Source: Salinarchaeum laminariae
GTDB lineage: Archaea; Halobacteriota; Halobacteria; Halobacteriales; Salinarchaeaceae
Length of the DNA: 64,000 bases
Assembly (NCBI RefSeq): GCF_023204835.1
Contig: NZ_CP096270.1
Location: 1,240,001 to 1,304,000 of the forward strand
Reading direction: 5' to 3'
Shown piece after piece: positions 1 to 9,004 of this stretch (the stretch's first letter is position 1; each line of letters starts with the position of its first letter). The notes beneath the pieces are model-generated. The model searched no databases and was not told where the DNA came from. It worked only from the letters and a program-made list of their open reading frames with translations. Made by a program: the position numbers and the translations under genes.

Positions 1-458
1 ACTGCGCCCTCGAGGAGCGCCGCGTTGCCGCCGTGGCCGTTGACGAGGAGGAGCGCGTCGAAGCCGTTGCTCTCTCCACTCTCAGTGTCCCCACTCCCCA
101 CACTGCCGCCCAGTCCGCTCGCTGCGAGATCTTCGAGGACGCCGAGCAGCCGCTCGAATCCGATCGTGAGCGTGCCGCCAAAGGGGAGATGGTGGGGCGA
201 GTAGCCGGTCCAGACGACCGGCGCGACGAGTGCGGGCACGTCGAAATCGGTTCCATCTGCTGTGCCGTCGCTGGCTTGCTCGACGCCGCCGTGCGCGACG
301 GCCTCTGCGAGCAGGCTATCGGTCGCGACCGGGAGGTGCTCGCCGTGCTGTTCGATGCTTCCGACTGGAACGACCAGGATCGACCCCGGCGCTTCGGCGA
401 CGGCTCGGACGTCCGGCGCCGGCCGTGCCGCGAGGCTGGTTGCTGGATCGAGTCGCAT
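1..458 (-). CDS. Creatininase-family amidohydrolase, 3' end cut by window edge
   Basis: Reading the minus strand from the ATG at 458 gives about 152 residues with no stop before the window edge. It carries the family marks: VVPVGSIEQHGEHLP near residue 34, TDSLL soon after, a WTGYSPHH segment, and VNGHGGNAALL near the visible end; the Glu/His/Asp residues of these motifs bind the catalytic metals in creatininase-fold enzymes. In archaea this family includes ArfB, the formamide hydrolase of riboflavin/F420 synthesis, as well as true creatininases, and the visible part does not decide between them. The family is usually about 240 residues, so about 90 are missing. The downstream gene in the window runs in the same direction but is separated by 157 nt, so this is probably a single gene. 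Confidence 0.85.
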   Translation of the reverse strand, partial: MRLDPATSLAARPAPDVRAVAEAPGSILVVPVGSIEQHGEHLPVATDSLLAEAVAHGGVEQASDGTADGTDFDVPALVAPVVWTGYSPHHLPFGGTLTIGFERLLGVLEDLAASGLGGSVGSGDTESGESNGFDALLLVNGHGGNAALLEGA

Positions 459-615
459 ACGCTGCCATCGTCGTTCCGTCGCAAAGATCTGCCGACGCGG
501 GCAAGCAGGTTACCGGTCGCTGCGTGGGCCACTCTCGGCCATCGATGCCGCGGTCGAACCCAGCGCGACGAAAATCCGGAAAAACACTGCACCGGCCGCA
601 GCCGCAGCCGATCGC

Positions 616-3459
616 TTACTCGCTGCCGACGTCGTTCTTGATCTCGACGGCGAGAGCGTCGCCGATGCCCTCGATCTGGGCGAGCTCTGCCTGGCTCGCC
701 GCGCGGAGATCCGCGACCGACTCGTAGCCTGCCTCGCGGAGTGCGTCGGCCTTCGCGTCGCCGACGCCGGCGACGTCAGTCAGCACGCCGTCCGCGGCGT
801 CAGCATCCGTGGCATCTGCGTTCGCGACGTCGTCCTCCAGACCGTCGACGACGTCGCTGCCCTCGGAGGCGCCGAACTCGAACACGTCCTCCTCGGCCTG
901 CTCCGCGTCGCCCTCGGCCTCGGTGGCGTCAGCGTCGTCGCCGTCGGATTCGTCGGGCGCGTCGCCGGATTCGTCGTCGGGTTCGGCGGCCGGAGCCGCG
1001 GCGGGTTCGTCGACGCCGCCCTCGGCATCTGCTGCGGTATCGGCACCGAACTCGTCGGGCTCGACGCCGGGCTCGAATGCGTCGATGTCTTCCTCGATGT
1101 CCTCGGGGGCGTCGCCGGTGCCGTCGTCGAGCTCGTCGGCCTCGGCGAGGTCACCCTCGAGCTGCTCGCCGTCGAGCATCCGGGTCTCCGCGGCGTCGGC
1201 GTCTGCGTCGGTGTCGAAGCGATCGAGCGCCTCCGAGAGGCGCGCTGCCTGCTCGGAGAGATCGCTCGCGGAGTTGGACACTTCCGTCAGCGCCGTGGTC
1301 TGCTCCTCGGCGGCTGCGGCCACGGACTCGCTTTCCGCGGTCGTCTCCTCGCTGATCGTCGCGGCCTCGTCGACCATCGCGACGACCTCCTGGGTGGAGG
1401 CTGCCTGCTCCTCCGTCGCGGCGGAAATCTCCTGCACGCCGGTGTTCGTCTCGGCGGCGTACTCCGCAATCTCCTCCAGCGCCTCGACGGCGTTGGCGAC
1501 CTGTGCACTCGCCTCGTCGACGTCTTCGCTGGTCTGCTCGACCTCCTCGGCGGAGCGCTGGGTCTGCTCTCGAATTCCTTCGAGCCGGTCCTCGATCTCC
1601 TCGGCCGCCTCCTTGGCGTCCTGTGAGAGCTCCTTGACTTCCTGGGCCACGACGCCGAACCCGCCGTCGCCGTCGCCGCTGGTGGATCGGGAGGCCTCGA
1701 TGTTCGCGTTGAGAGCGAGCATGTTCGTCTGGTCGGAGATCTCCTGAATCCGTTCGATCAGTTCGTCGATCTGCCCGACCTCCTGTTCGAGCTGGCCGAT
1801 CTCCTCGACTGCCTGGCTCGATTCGTCTTCGATCTCGCGCATACTCGCGATCGCCGCCTGGGCGGCGTCGCGACCTTCCTTCCCGGTCTCGGCGGTCCGC
1901 TCGGCGATGTCGGCGACCTCGTTGGAGGAGGCTGCGATCTCCTCGGTCGTCGTCGAGAGGTCGGACATCTCCTGGTTGACGGACTGCAGCGAGTCGTTCT
2001 GGCGCTCGGCGCCAGCGGAAATCTCCTGGACGGAGTCGCTAATCTGCTCGCTGGCGGAGCGAACCTCCTCGCTGGAGGCGGTCACCTGCTCGGAGGCCGT
2101 CGCGACCTCCGCGGCGAAGGCGTTGAGCTCCTCGACCGTGCCCTCGATCTCCGCGAGCATCTCGTTGAACTCCTCGGCGATGTCCTCCATCGCCTCGTTC
2201 TCCGTCGACGCATCCATGCGAGCGGTGAGGTCGCCCTCTGCTGCCCGCTGCATCACGTCGCTGTAGCCGTCGGCGGTCGCCTCCAGCTCCTCGTTGATGC
2301 GCTGGATGCGTTCGCGCTCTGCCTCGGCCTCCTCGCGTGCGGACTGGGCCTCCTGAATCTGCTCGCGGAGGGACAGCCGCATGCTGTCGAACGCCTGGTA
2401 GAGCTGACCGATCTCGTCCTTCCGTCCGGATTCGAGGTCGACGTCGAGGTCTCCCTCCTCCATGGACTGCGCCTTGGATCGGAGCCGGCGGAGCGGCGTG
2501 ACGGTCTGTCGACCGAGCACGACGCCCATGATGCCGAGTGCGAGGAACGCAACCCCGACGATCAGCAGGACGTTCTGCCCGACCGTGTCACGGACGGTGT
2601 ACGCCTCGTCCTTCGGGATGGTGGTCATCGCCACCCAGTCGTTCGTGTTCCCCGAGCCGTCGACCGGCGCGTATGCACGAAGCGAGTTACCGCTGCTGGT
2701 GAACTGCACCGTCTGTTCCTGGAGGGCGTCCCGGATCGCTTGGAGCTCGTCGGGATCATCGATCGATCCTTCGGCGGTCCCCTCCTGGCTGAGGACGTAG
2801 TTACCGTTGCCCTCGACGATGTCGCTCGTCTGGTCGCTGCTACCGGAATCACTGGACCCGCTCTGCTGGAGCTGGTTCACGCGAGTACCGATGGACGCGT
2901 CGAGGATCACGACTCGGTCGCCGTTCGTCGGCGTCCTCGCACCGAACGCGACTACCTGCGTGCCCGGGACGGTACTGGAATCGTAGCTCGACTCTGAGGT
3001 CCAGAGGTCCCCGCCGCTGGTTGCAGATTCGAGATCCGCGGTCGACCACGGGTCGTCGACGCTATTGATGGGCTCTCCCTCGAGATCGCTCACCGAGGAG
3101 TGGACGATCGTCTCGTTGGCCAGATCGAGGACGTGTATCGCCGCGTACCCCTGCATATTCGTCTGGTAGGACGGTATCCTCGAAGCGTCGCCGTTAGCGA
3201 CGGTATCGAGATTTGCGACCGCTCGGGTCTGATAACCCATCGCGCTGGTCCACTCGTCCAGCGAGTCGGCCTGCAACGACGCAGTGGTTTCGACGTTCGT
3301 CTGCGTGCTGTCTTCGATTGTGGTATTAACCTGTGCGTACCCGACGTACCCCACGATCCCGATCGCCAGCAGGACGAAGAGAATCGAGACGATGAACTTC
3401 GCCGTGTATCTGCGCTGGATGAATGACGGGACTAGGAGTGAGGAGAGTTTCGGTGCCAT
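616..3459 (-). CDS. Haloarchaeal transducer (methyl-accepting chemotaxis protein) with C-terminal HhH domain
   Basis: A 947-residue membrane chemoreceptor that signals to CheA/CheW. In order: a short cytoplasmic N-terminus, membrane helix about 21-43, an extracellular Cache-like sensor about 44-290, membrane helix about 294-316, HAMP about 317-370, a second HAMP-like region about 390-440, and the coiled-coil signalling domain to about 745. The receptor tip is recognisable at 571-612 (IQEISDQTNMLALNANIEA, then GFGVVAQEVKELS). After that come an acidic Asp/Glu/Ala linker (about 748-890) and a 55-residue helix-hairpin-helix domain (about 891-947) with the two GxG hairpins GVGDAKADAL and GIGDALAVEI, an arrangement seen in DNA-binding proteins, not in classical receptors. 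The ligand is unknown. Start at the ATG at 3459. Confidence 0.95.
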   Translation of the reverse strand: MAPKLSSLLVPSFIQRRYTAKFIVSILFVLLAIGIVGYVGYAQVNTTIEDSTQTNVETTASLQADSLDEWTSAMGYQTRAVANLDTVANGDASRIPSYQTNMQGYAAIHVLDLANETIVHSSVSDLEGEPINSVDDPWSTADLESATSGGDLWTSESSYDSSTVPGTQVVAFGARTPTNGDRVVILDASIGTRVNQLQQSGSSDSGSSDQTSDIVEGNGNYVLSQEGTAEGSIDDPDELQAIRDALQEQTVQFTSSGNSLRAYAPVDGSGNTNDWVAMTTIPKDEAYTVRDTVGQNVLLIVGVAFLALGIMGVVLGRQTVTPLRRLRSKAQSMEEGDLDVDLESGRKDEIGQLYQAFDSMRLSLREQIQEAQSAREEAEAERERIQRINEELEATADGYSDVMQRAAEGDLTARMDASTENEAMEDIAEEFNEMLAEIEGTVEELNAFAAEVATASEQVTASSEEVRSASEQISDSVQEISAGAERQNDSLQSVNQEMSDLSTTTEEIAASSNEVADIAERTAETGKEGRDAAQAAIASMREIEDESSQAVEEIGQLEQEVGQIDELIERIQEISDQTNMLALNANIEASRSTSGDGDGGFGVVAQEVKELSQDAKEAAEEIEDRLEGIREQTQRSAEEVEQTSEDVDEASAQVANAVEALEEIAEYAAETNTGVQEISAATEEQAASTQEVVAMVDEAATISEETTAESESVAAAAEEQTTALTEVSNSASDLSEQAARLSEALDRFDTDADADAAETRMLDGEQLEGDLAEADELDDGTGDAPEDIEEDIDAFEPGVEPDEFGADTAADAEGGVDEPAAAPAAEPDDESGDAPDESDGDDADATEAEGDAEQAEEDVFEFGASEGSDVVDGLEDDVANADATDADAADGVLTDVAGVGDAKADALREAGYESVADLRAASQAELAQIEGIGDALAVEIKNDVGSE

Positions 3460-3465
3460 GATTGT

Positions 3466-3489
3466 TCACGACCCTCCGGTATTTGGCAT
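3466..3489 (-). other. Possible 7-codon upstream ORF in the transducer leader
   Basis: An ATG at 3489 opens seven sense codons and ends in TGA at 3466-3468, just 7 nt ahead of the transducer start codon. It lies about 25-31 nt after the TATA-like box at 3512-3520, where a leaderless transcript would begin. A GGAGG (3473-3477 on the minus strand) inside it could serve as a Shine-Dalgarno site for the main gene, although its spacing of 13 nt is long. Whether it is translated cannot be told from sequence. Confidence 0.3.
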
Positions 3490-3511
3490 GTAGTAGGCAA
3501 CGCTTTCGCCC

Positions 3512-3520
3512 GATATTAAA
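3512..3520 (-). promoter_or_regulatory. TATA box of the transducer gene
   Basis: Minus-strand TTTAATATC, the only clear AT-rich box in this GC-rich spacer. It sits about 53-60 nt ahead of the transducer ATG, so the mRNA should have a leader of about 25-30 nt. Confidence 0.5.
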
Positions 3521-4046
3521 GGTGTTGGCTTGCTGAGTGCTGCTCTTTTCGGCATCTGCAAATCCGAAACCACGGTCGTTTTCGCATGCCCCGCTAGCGG
3601 TGTTGCACCCGGCACAGGCGAGCGAGCGATGCCGTTCCGCTGAACGACCGTGGGTCGCCACGTCCGACGATTCCCGGAACGAAAACGTATCAGTTATATT
3701 CTATTTCCTGCAACAGTCTGGCGAAACCGATCTCGAGTCTGCGTCGTTCTGTCCCAGTTGCTTCGTCCTCTCTCATCTGCCACTCTCTCGTACAGCTCTC
3801 CGAACAGTTGTCGCGTCTCTTCCTCTCTGTCTCACGTCCGTTTGGTCACTCCTTCCACCACCTCCCTCCTGGCACCGTCTCTTGGTACTCCATCTTGGTA
3901 TCCTCTCTTCGCACTCCCTCCTGGCATTCCTGCGTGCTCTCCGCCCTGCTTGCCCCTCCCCATTAGTCTCCCTCTGCGATCCGTTCCCGACGTTCCGTAT
4001 CACCGCCTGGGCCGCAACGTAGTCGGCTCTCCTCGCGGTACCGGTG

Positions 4047-4053
4047 TTTATAA
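4047..4053 (+). promoter_or_regulatory. TATA box for the small membrane protein gene
   Basis: TTTATAA lies 23-29 nt ahead of the ATG at 4076. This is the spacing expected for a haloarchaeal leaderless transcript and decides the start codon of that gene. Confidence 0.7.
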
Positions 4054-4075
4054 CCACCCGCCCACGAGAGCCGGT

Positions 4076-4399
4076 ATGCCAAGCGATAGCTCTCCCCCGT
4101 CGGATGATCGTCCCGAGGAGCCACGTGACCGGATCGGACCCAGTCAGAGCGGGTTCTGGCCGCGCTTCTGGTTCAACGTCTGCCAGTACTCGGAGTACTA
4201 CTTCATGCTCCTCATCATGCTGACGGTGTTCGCGGTTCTCAACGCGATCGCAATGTTGCTCGCCGAGCAGTCGACGGCATCCTTCGTCATCTCGGTGATG
4301 GTGTTCGTCATCCTCGGCACGACCGGCGGTGGCGTCGCCCTCGTGCTCTGGCAGTGCAATCGTATGCGTGCGCCCAAGGAGTACAACGAATCGGCCTGA
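4076..4399 (+). CDS. Small membrane protein, two predicted TM helices
   Basis: A 107-residue protein of unrecognised family. Residues 1-30 are polar and rich in Ser/Pro/Asp. A first hydrophobic helix covers about 42-62 (YYFMLLIMLTVFAVLNAIAM) and a second about 69-90 (FVISVMVFVILGTTGGGVAL); a short charged tail follows. The open frame extends further upstream, but the TATA box at 4047-4053 places the start at 4076, and the upstream extension has non-coding composition. It is a stand-alone gene between the transducer promoter and the DyP-like gene. Function unknown. Confidence 0.7.
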   Translation: MPSDSSPPSDDRPEEPRDRIGPSQSGFWPRFWFNVCQYSEYYFMLLIMLTVFAVLNAIAMLLAEQSTASFVISVMVFVILGTTGGGVALVLWQCNRMRAPKEYNESA

Positions 4400-4542
4400 G
4401 CACCGTCGGCCTGGCGCGCCCTTTCGCCTACGTGCTGTTTCCCTATCGCACCGTTCCTCTCCATCCCCGACTCGATCTCGTCTACGGCCCGTCCTGCCCC
4501 GAGCCCGTCCCCCGAGTAGTTTGGCCGAGGGTACAACACCCA

Positions 4543-4548
4543 TTTATC
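4543..4548 (+). promoter_or_regulatory. TATA box of the DyP-like lipoprotein gene
   Basis: TTTATC, 24-29 nt ahead of the ATG at 4572. It supports a leaderless start there and excludes the longer upstream open frame. Confidence 0.6.
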
Positions 4549-4571
4549 CCCCTGCTCCATACTGTGTGGCC

Positions 4572-5927
4572 ATGTCACGCGATCGGTTCGAAGCGATCCC
4601 GCGGCGTCAGTTCGTCAGGAGTGCACTGGCGATCGGCGGCGCCAGCGCGCTGTCGGCGTGTCTCAACGTGGAGTCAGGGAATTCCAGTGACGGTCCAGGT
4701 TCGAACACCACGGATGGGGGGCCGACCCCCGAGGACCCAAACTTCCCGAAGGGCCCCGAGGATCTCTCCTTACTTCCAGAACGCCAGCACGCCTGGAACG
4801 CGTATCTCCGACGTGAGCCCTCTGGAAACACGAATCTGCCCGAACAGCAACTCGTCCTGTTCTATGAATACACCGGCTCGATTCCGCCGACCGAGGACGA
4901 GCGCGCCGCGGTAGAGGAGGCGCTCAAGTCGGTCGAACGGGCCTACCAGCGTGGGACCGGGGGCGACACGAGCGCGACGTGGTCGCGCGGGCTTCTCTTC
5001 ATGGTGGGTTACTCGCCGACCTACTTCGATCGCTTCGAGGAGCCGCTCCCCGAAAGCGTCGACCTCCAGCGCCCCGAGGACGTCATCGACCGACTCGGTG
5101 AGGACGACGCAACCGCGGAGAGCGCCGACGTCGCAATCCTGCTCAACAGCGACTACGGCACGATTCCGCTGTCCGTCGAAGAGGCGCTCGCCGGCAATCT
5201 CGACAGGATCAACGGCGTCGACGTCGGTGGCGACTTCGCCTCGGTGTTCGAGCAGATCGGCCGCCGTCCTGCAGTCGTCGGCCGCGGCAACCCCGCAGAG
5301 GAGCTCGACCACCCCGAGATTCGTGAGGAGTCCCCGCTATCGATGGGGTTCAAATCCGGGTTCGACGACTCGAACCCGCCCGAAGACAAGGTGACGTTCG
5401 AGGGGGGGCCGTTTGCGAGCGGCACGACGCAGCTCGTCAGCCGGCTCGGCATCGACCTCGACGGCTGGTACGAACTCAGCGACGAGGAGCGCGTGACCCA
5501 GATGTTCGGCACGAGCTACGACGAGGAGCAGGTCGGCGACACGGCCGAGGACCTCGGTGCGAGCAGCCGCATCACGGAGGACAAAACCGAAAACCTCTCC
5601 GAGAAGGCCGAGGAGCACGGCCGGCTCGGCCATACCCAGAAGACCGCCCGTGCTCGTGACGAGTCGTTCGTTCCGAAGATCCTGCGGCGTTCGGAGGGGA
5701 ACGTCTCCGACCCCGAGCACGACGCCGGGATGAACTTCACCTCCGTTCAACGGGGCATCGAGGAGTTCGTCTCCGTTCGCGAGGCGATGAACGACATGGG
5801 ATCCGACGACATCGATCCCCACCACAGCGGCATCGTCGACTTTCTGACCGTCGAGCGCCGTGGCACGTATCTCATCCCCCCGCGCTCGAAGCGGGCGCTG
5901 CCGTCTCCGCAGCCAGACGGGGAGTGA
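4572..5927 (+). CDS. Exported DyP-peroxidase-like Tat lipoprotein (DUF7405-like)
   Basis: A 451-residue protein. The N-terminus has a Tat motif (RRQF at 11-14) and a lipobox ending at Cys30 (ALSAC), so it should be exported folded and lipid-anchored. The second half aligns by eye with dye-decolourising peroxidases: MGFKSGF in the GxxDG position, then a TQLVSRLGIDLDGWYELSDE helix, GHTQKTAR in the place of the proximal haem-histidine motif, KILRRSEGN, and a C-terminal FTSVQRGIEEF segment. The family's catalytic Asp of GxxDG is Ser here, so either another residue acts as acid/base or the protein is a haem binder and not a peroxidase. It converges on a CRTAC1-like lipoprotein gene 87 nt downstream. 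I recall relatives named DUF7405 in haloarchaea; that name is unverified. Confidence 0.7.
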   Translation: MSRDRFEAIPRRQFVRSALAIGGASALSACLNVESGNSSDGPGSNTTDGGPTPEDPNFPKGPEDLSLLPERQHAWNAYLRREPSGNTNLPEQQLVLFYEYTGSIPPTEDERAAVEEALKSVERAYQRGTGGDTSATWSRGLLFMVGYSPTYFDRFEEPLPESVDLQRPEDVIDRLGEDDATAESADVAILLNSDYGTIPLSVEEALAGNLDRINGVDVGGDFASVFEQIGRRPAVVGRGNPAEELDHPEIREESPLSMGFKSGFDDSNPPEDKVTFEGGPFASGTTQLVSRLGIDLDGWYELSDEERVTQMFGTSYDEEQVGDTAEDLGASSRITEDKTENLSEKAEEHGRLGHTQKTARARDESFVPKILRRSEGNVSDPEHDAGMNFTSVQRGIEEFVSVREAMNDMGSDDIDPHHSGIVDFLTVERRGTYLIPPRSKRALPSPQPDGE

Positions 5928-6014
5928 CCGTGCCGTTACGCGCGTAGCGCACCGCCGACACCGATCTCTACTCCTACTCTTCGAGAGCTTCGCGAGCGGC
6001 GCCCGTTGTGGTCG

Positions 6015-7694
6015 TCAGTCCTCGTAGTCGAGTCGCTGCTCAATCCCGTCGGGAGTGATCCGAATGCGCCCGCCAGCCGGCACGTCCTCGAAGGTTCGTT
6101 CGGTGCCGTCCGGCCAGACGACGCGGAGTTCTTCGACTGCCTCGGCGTCGCCAAGCCCGACGTGGAGGACGCTGCTCTCCTGAGACTGGAAGTCCGCGCG
6201 TGCGTTCGACACGTACTGCTGTGTTTCGCCGTCCGCCGTGGCGTAGACCTCCGCGCCGACGGCCGTCCCGGCGTCGCCGCCGTCGACGACGACCTGCAGG
6301 CTGTTGCCCTGTTCGGCCTGGTTCTCGTAGAACAGGTACGAGTCGTCGTAGGTCGCGACGGCGACGTCCAGGGCGCCGTCGAGATCGTAGTCCATTCGGC
6401 TGATGCCACGGCCGTCGGCGCTCTCCAGGCCGATCTCGTCGGCGTCCTGGCGATAGAACTGGCCGTCCTGCTGGAGCCAGACCATCGGGAGGTCGTAGAC
6501 CGGGTTCTCCTTGTCGAAGGTCACGACCGTCTGGGTGCTGTGGACGGCGTCGCGCTCCCCGTCGCTGTCGAGGTCTGCCAGCGCCGACGCCCAGCCCCAG
6601 CCGCCCTCGGCGAGGCCGACCTGCTCACCGAGTCCGTCGTACCCGTTGCCAGTCGGCTGCAGGAGGTTGTTCCCGTGCATTCGCTTGCCCAGCCTGACAG
6701 AGAAGAAATCCGTGATGAGCTCTCGCTGGAGTGGGGCGAGCTCGCCGATACGCTCGCGCGGGAAGAAGATGTTCGTCACGAAGATCTCGGGGCGATCGTT
6801 GCCCATGACGTGGGCGACCTCCGAGGACATCCCGTTGCGGTCCGTGGTCGCGCCCATAATCTTGCGGGTGAAGGTCCCGTCGCCGTCGTTGTAGTAGATC
6901 GTGTCGTTGTAGTAGTCGTTCGCGACGTGGATGTCGGGCAGTCCGTCGTCGTCGAGGTCGACGAAGCTCGTCGCGAGACTCCAGTGCGGGCCGCGGTCGT
7001 TGGGTCCGATGCCGGCGTCCTCGGCCCGCTCGAACCCGTCCCCACAGCTCCCTCGGTAGAGCGCGTTCGGGTTGCCGTTGTCAGTCTCCCAGTAGCTGTT
7101 CTGCCACGCCTGGGGGTTGTTATCCGACCAGAGGCCGTACTGAGCGACGAACACGTCGAGACAGCCGTCGCCGTTGTAGTCCGCAGTCGATGCCGATACC
7201 GGGTTGGTGAACGCGTCGTCGAGTCCGACGTCCCGTTGCTCGAAGGATCCGCCATCGTTCTCGAGGTAGATGGGGTCAGCTGACCGCGGGAACAGGAGGA
7301 GGTCCTCGCTCCCGTCGTTGTCACGGTCCAGCCAGAGTGCGCTCTGGATCCGTCCGGCGTCGGGCGAGGAGACGTTGGGTAGCGCTCCGGACGTTTCGAA
7401 CTCGTCGCCGGTGTTGTGGAACAACGTTGGCGATTCGCCACCGAGGACGAGGACGTCGTCCCTGAGATCGCCGTCGTAGTCCGCGACGTAGATGCCGTCG
7501 TTCCCGTTGCCGGCTCCGCCCTCTATCGAGCTGTAGTTGAATCCGATCTCTCCGGAGACCTCGGCGAAGGAGAGGTCCGTGGCGTTCGGAGGTGGTCCCG
7601 AGGAGTCGACGGCGACGTCGGCCGGGACCCCGACGAGGCATCCACCCAAAACCACTAGCGTCAAGAGGGATATTCCCACGGCGACCGCTCGCAT
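6015..7694 (-). CDS. CRTAC1/ASPIC-UnbV family FG-GAP repeat lipoprotein
   Basis: A 559-residue protein with a short hydrophobic signal ending in a lipobox (LGGC, Cys19); there is no twin arginine, so Sec export is likely. The body contains repeated calcium-binding FG-GAP/VCBS-type motifs of the form D-x-D-x-D-G (YVADYDGDLRDD, WLDRDNDGSEDLL, ADYNGDGCLDVFVA, FVDLDDDGLPDIHVAND, DYDLDGALDVAVA), which build an extracellular beta-propeller. The last 90 residues match the ASPIC/UnbV domain, ending in RVVWPDGTERTFEDVPAG. CRTAC1-like proteins are surface proteins of unknown molecular role. The gene faces the DyP-like lipoprotein gene. Confidence 0.88.
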   Translation of the reverse strand: MRAVAVGISLLTLVVLGGCLVGVPADVAVDSSGPPPNATDLSFAEVSGEIGFNYSSIEGGAGNGNDGIYVADYDGDLRDDVLVLGGESPTLFHNTGDEFETSGALPNVSSPDAGRIQSALWLDRDNDGSEDLLLFPRSADPIYLENDGGSFEQRDVGLDDAFTNPVSASTADYNGDGCLDVFVAQYGLWSDNNPQAWQNSYWETDNGNPNALYRGSCGDGFERAEDAGIGPNDRGPHWSLATSFVDLDDDGLPDIHVANDYYNDTIYYNDGDGTFTRKIMGATTDRNGMSSEVAHVMGNDRPEIFVTNIFFPRERIGELAPLQRELITDFFSVRLGKRMHGNNLLQPTGNGYDGLGEQVGLAEGGWGWASALADLDSDGERDAVHSTQTVVTFDKENPVYDLPMVWLQQDGQFYRQDADEIGLESADGRGISRMDYDLDGALDVAVATYDDSYLFYENQAEQGNSLQVVVDGGDAGTAVGAEVYATADGETQQYVSNARADFQSQESSVLHVGLGDAEAVEELRVVWPDGTERTFEDVPAGGRIRITPDGIEQRLDYED

Positions 7695-8065
7695 ACCGTA
7701 TAGAGATCCGATTGGCGCTCATAAGGCTGTTGGAGTGGCGGACTCGGCGTGGTATCGCTGCCGCTCTCGTTTCCCGTCACGATCCTTCCGGACTGGTTTC
7801 AGGCTGATTCCTGCCCAGCCGCCAACGCAGTTCACACTGACCTCACACTGACCTCGCGTTCACAGGGGCCTTGCACTCGCTCCCCAGTTGGTTCTCACAG
7901 CCGATTCTCAGTAGCATCTCATTCGCCCATCTCGCTAGTCATGCTACTCTCAACGTCTCGCTCCTCTCACTCGCTCTCGTCGCGTACGACCATACAATCG
8001 GGAGTCACGCCGTCGTACACTTCGTATCGTGAGGTACTTGGTGCTGTGTCAGTACGTTCCCAAGC
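7695..8065. other. 371-nt spacer, pyrimidine-rich, with a short tandem repeat
   Basis: Divergent spacer with no gene that I can support. TCACACTGACC occurs twice in direct tandem at 7832-7842 and 7843-7853. The stretch 7890-8000 is rich in CTC and TCT on the plus strand, like the spacers before 4076 and after 9004. Confidence 0.5.
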
Positions 8066-9004
8066 ATGTCACCAGAACCCCCGGACGACGAGCATCTTCT
8101 TGAAACCGTCCGAGATGATCCCACGTCCGTCGAGGTCGACGCAATCGTGAAGCTGCTCGATCACGATATGGGCACTTTCCGCAACATCGGTCTCATGGCG
8201 CTCTCGACGATTGCTATGGAGGAGCCCGATCGAGTCGTCGAGCACTCCGACGAGGTTATCGACCACCTCGACGACGAGTTCCCCGTGGCGCAGAGCACCG
8301 CGCTGCAGGTGCTCTCACGCCTCGGATCGGAGTATCCCGAGGCGGTTCGACCGGCGATCCCTCGCCTGGTCGAACTGCTCGACCAGATGCCGCCACTCAC
8401 CGGCTACCGAGCCGGGCGAGCGATCGCCCCGCTCCTCGAGCACTACCCCGAGGACTTCGTGCAACACGTCGACGAACTTCTCGCCATCGCGTCCGATCCC
8501 CCGGACGACGGCGTCCCCACGCAGGCGGATCTCGACGAGATGGATCCCGACATCCGCGAGAAGGTCATGGACCAGCTCTCCTCTCGCGGTGACGAGGTCG
8601 AGCACGACGTTCAGCGCGTGTACGGCATCCGTGAGATGACGCTTCACACACTCGTGGAGGTCAGCGACGTGGAACCCGAGGCGCTCGTGGGTCGGCTGAC
8701 CGAACTGCGACCCTCCTTCGAGACGGAGCCGCCGATCGTCAGGGGTGCAGCTACCGACGTCGTCGCGAACGTCGCCAAACACGACAGTTCGGCCGTGGAG
8801 CCAGTGGTAGAGGACCTGATCGAGATCGCCACCACCGACATGCGAGCTGCGCGCGTTCACGCTATTCAGGCCCTCGGCTTCGCCGAGGCACCGGAAGCGA
8901 TCGAGCCGCTGCGAGAGGTCGCCGAATCCGACGACGAGGCCGTCTCTCCCGAGGTCAGCGATCTTGCGACGGAGACCGCCGACTTCATCGACGCACAGCA
9001 CTGA
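8066..9004 (+). CDS. HEAT-repeat protein
   Basis: A 312-residue, strongly acidic, soluble protein made of paired helices of about 35 residues, typical of HEAT repeats: FRNIGLMALSTIAMEEPDRV, VAQSTALQVLSRLGSEYPEAV, PIVRGAATDVVANVAKH and ARVHAIQALGFAEAPEAIEPL each mark one repeat. There are no catalytic motifs, no signal peptide and no membrane segment. Such proteins are binding scaffolds; the partner is unknown. It stands alone, with 371 nt before it and 485 nt after it. The ATG at 8066 is the first start in a frame that immediately gives coding-like acidic composition. Confidence 0.85.
   Translation: MSPEPPDDEHLLETVRDDPTSVEVDAIVKLLDHDMGTFRNIGLMALSTIAMEEPDRVVEHSDEVIDHLDDEFPVAQSTALQVLSRLGSEYPEAVRPAIPRLVELLDQMPPLTGYRAGRAIAPLLEHYPEDFVQHVDELLAIASDPPDDGVPTQADLDEMDPDIREKVMDQLSSRGDEVEHDVQRVYGIREMTLHTLVEVSDVEPEALVGRLTELRPSFETEPPIVRGAATDVVANVAKHDSSAVEPVVEDLIEIATTDMRAARVHAIQALGFAEAPEAIEPLREVAESDDEAVSPEVSDLATETADFIDAQH

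Larger units (their letters stand above)
3460..4075. other. 616-nt spacer with a long pyrimidine-rich tract
   Basis: Apart from the divergent promoters at its two ends I see no convincing gene on either strand. Between about 3765 and 3970 the plus strand is strongly biased to C and T (many CTCTC, CTCC and TCTT runs), with an imperfect short direct repeat around 3885-3905 (CTTGGTACTCC and CTTGGTATCC). The open frames through this stretch have no family features and their codon use is unlike the neighbours. Confidence 0.6.

Noticed and set aside
1154..1747. Several long Ser/Ala-rich frames antisense to the transducer gene
   Set aside because: Typical antisense shadows of Glu/Ala-rich coiled-coil codons.
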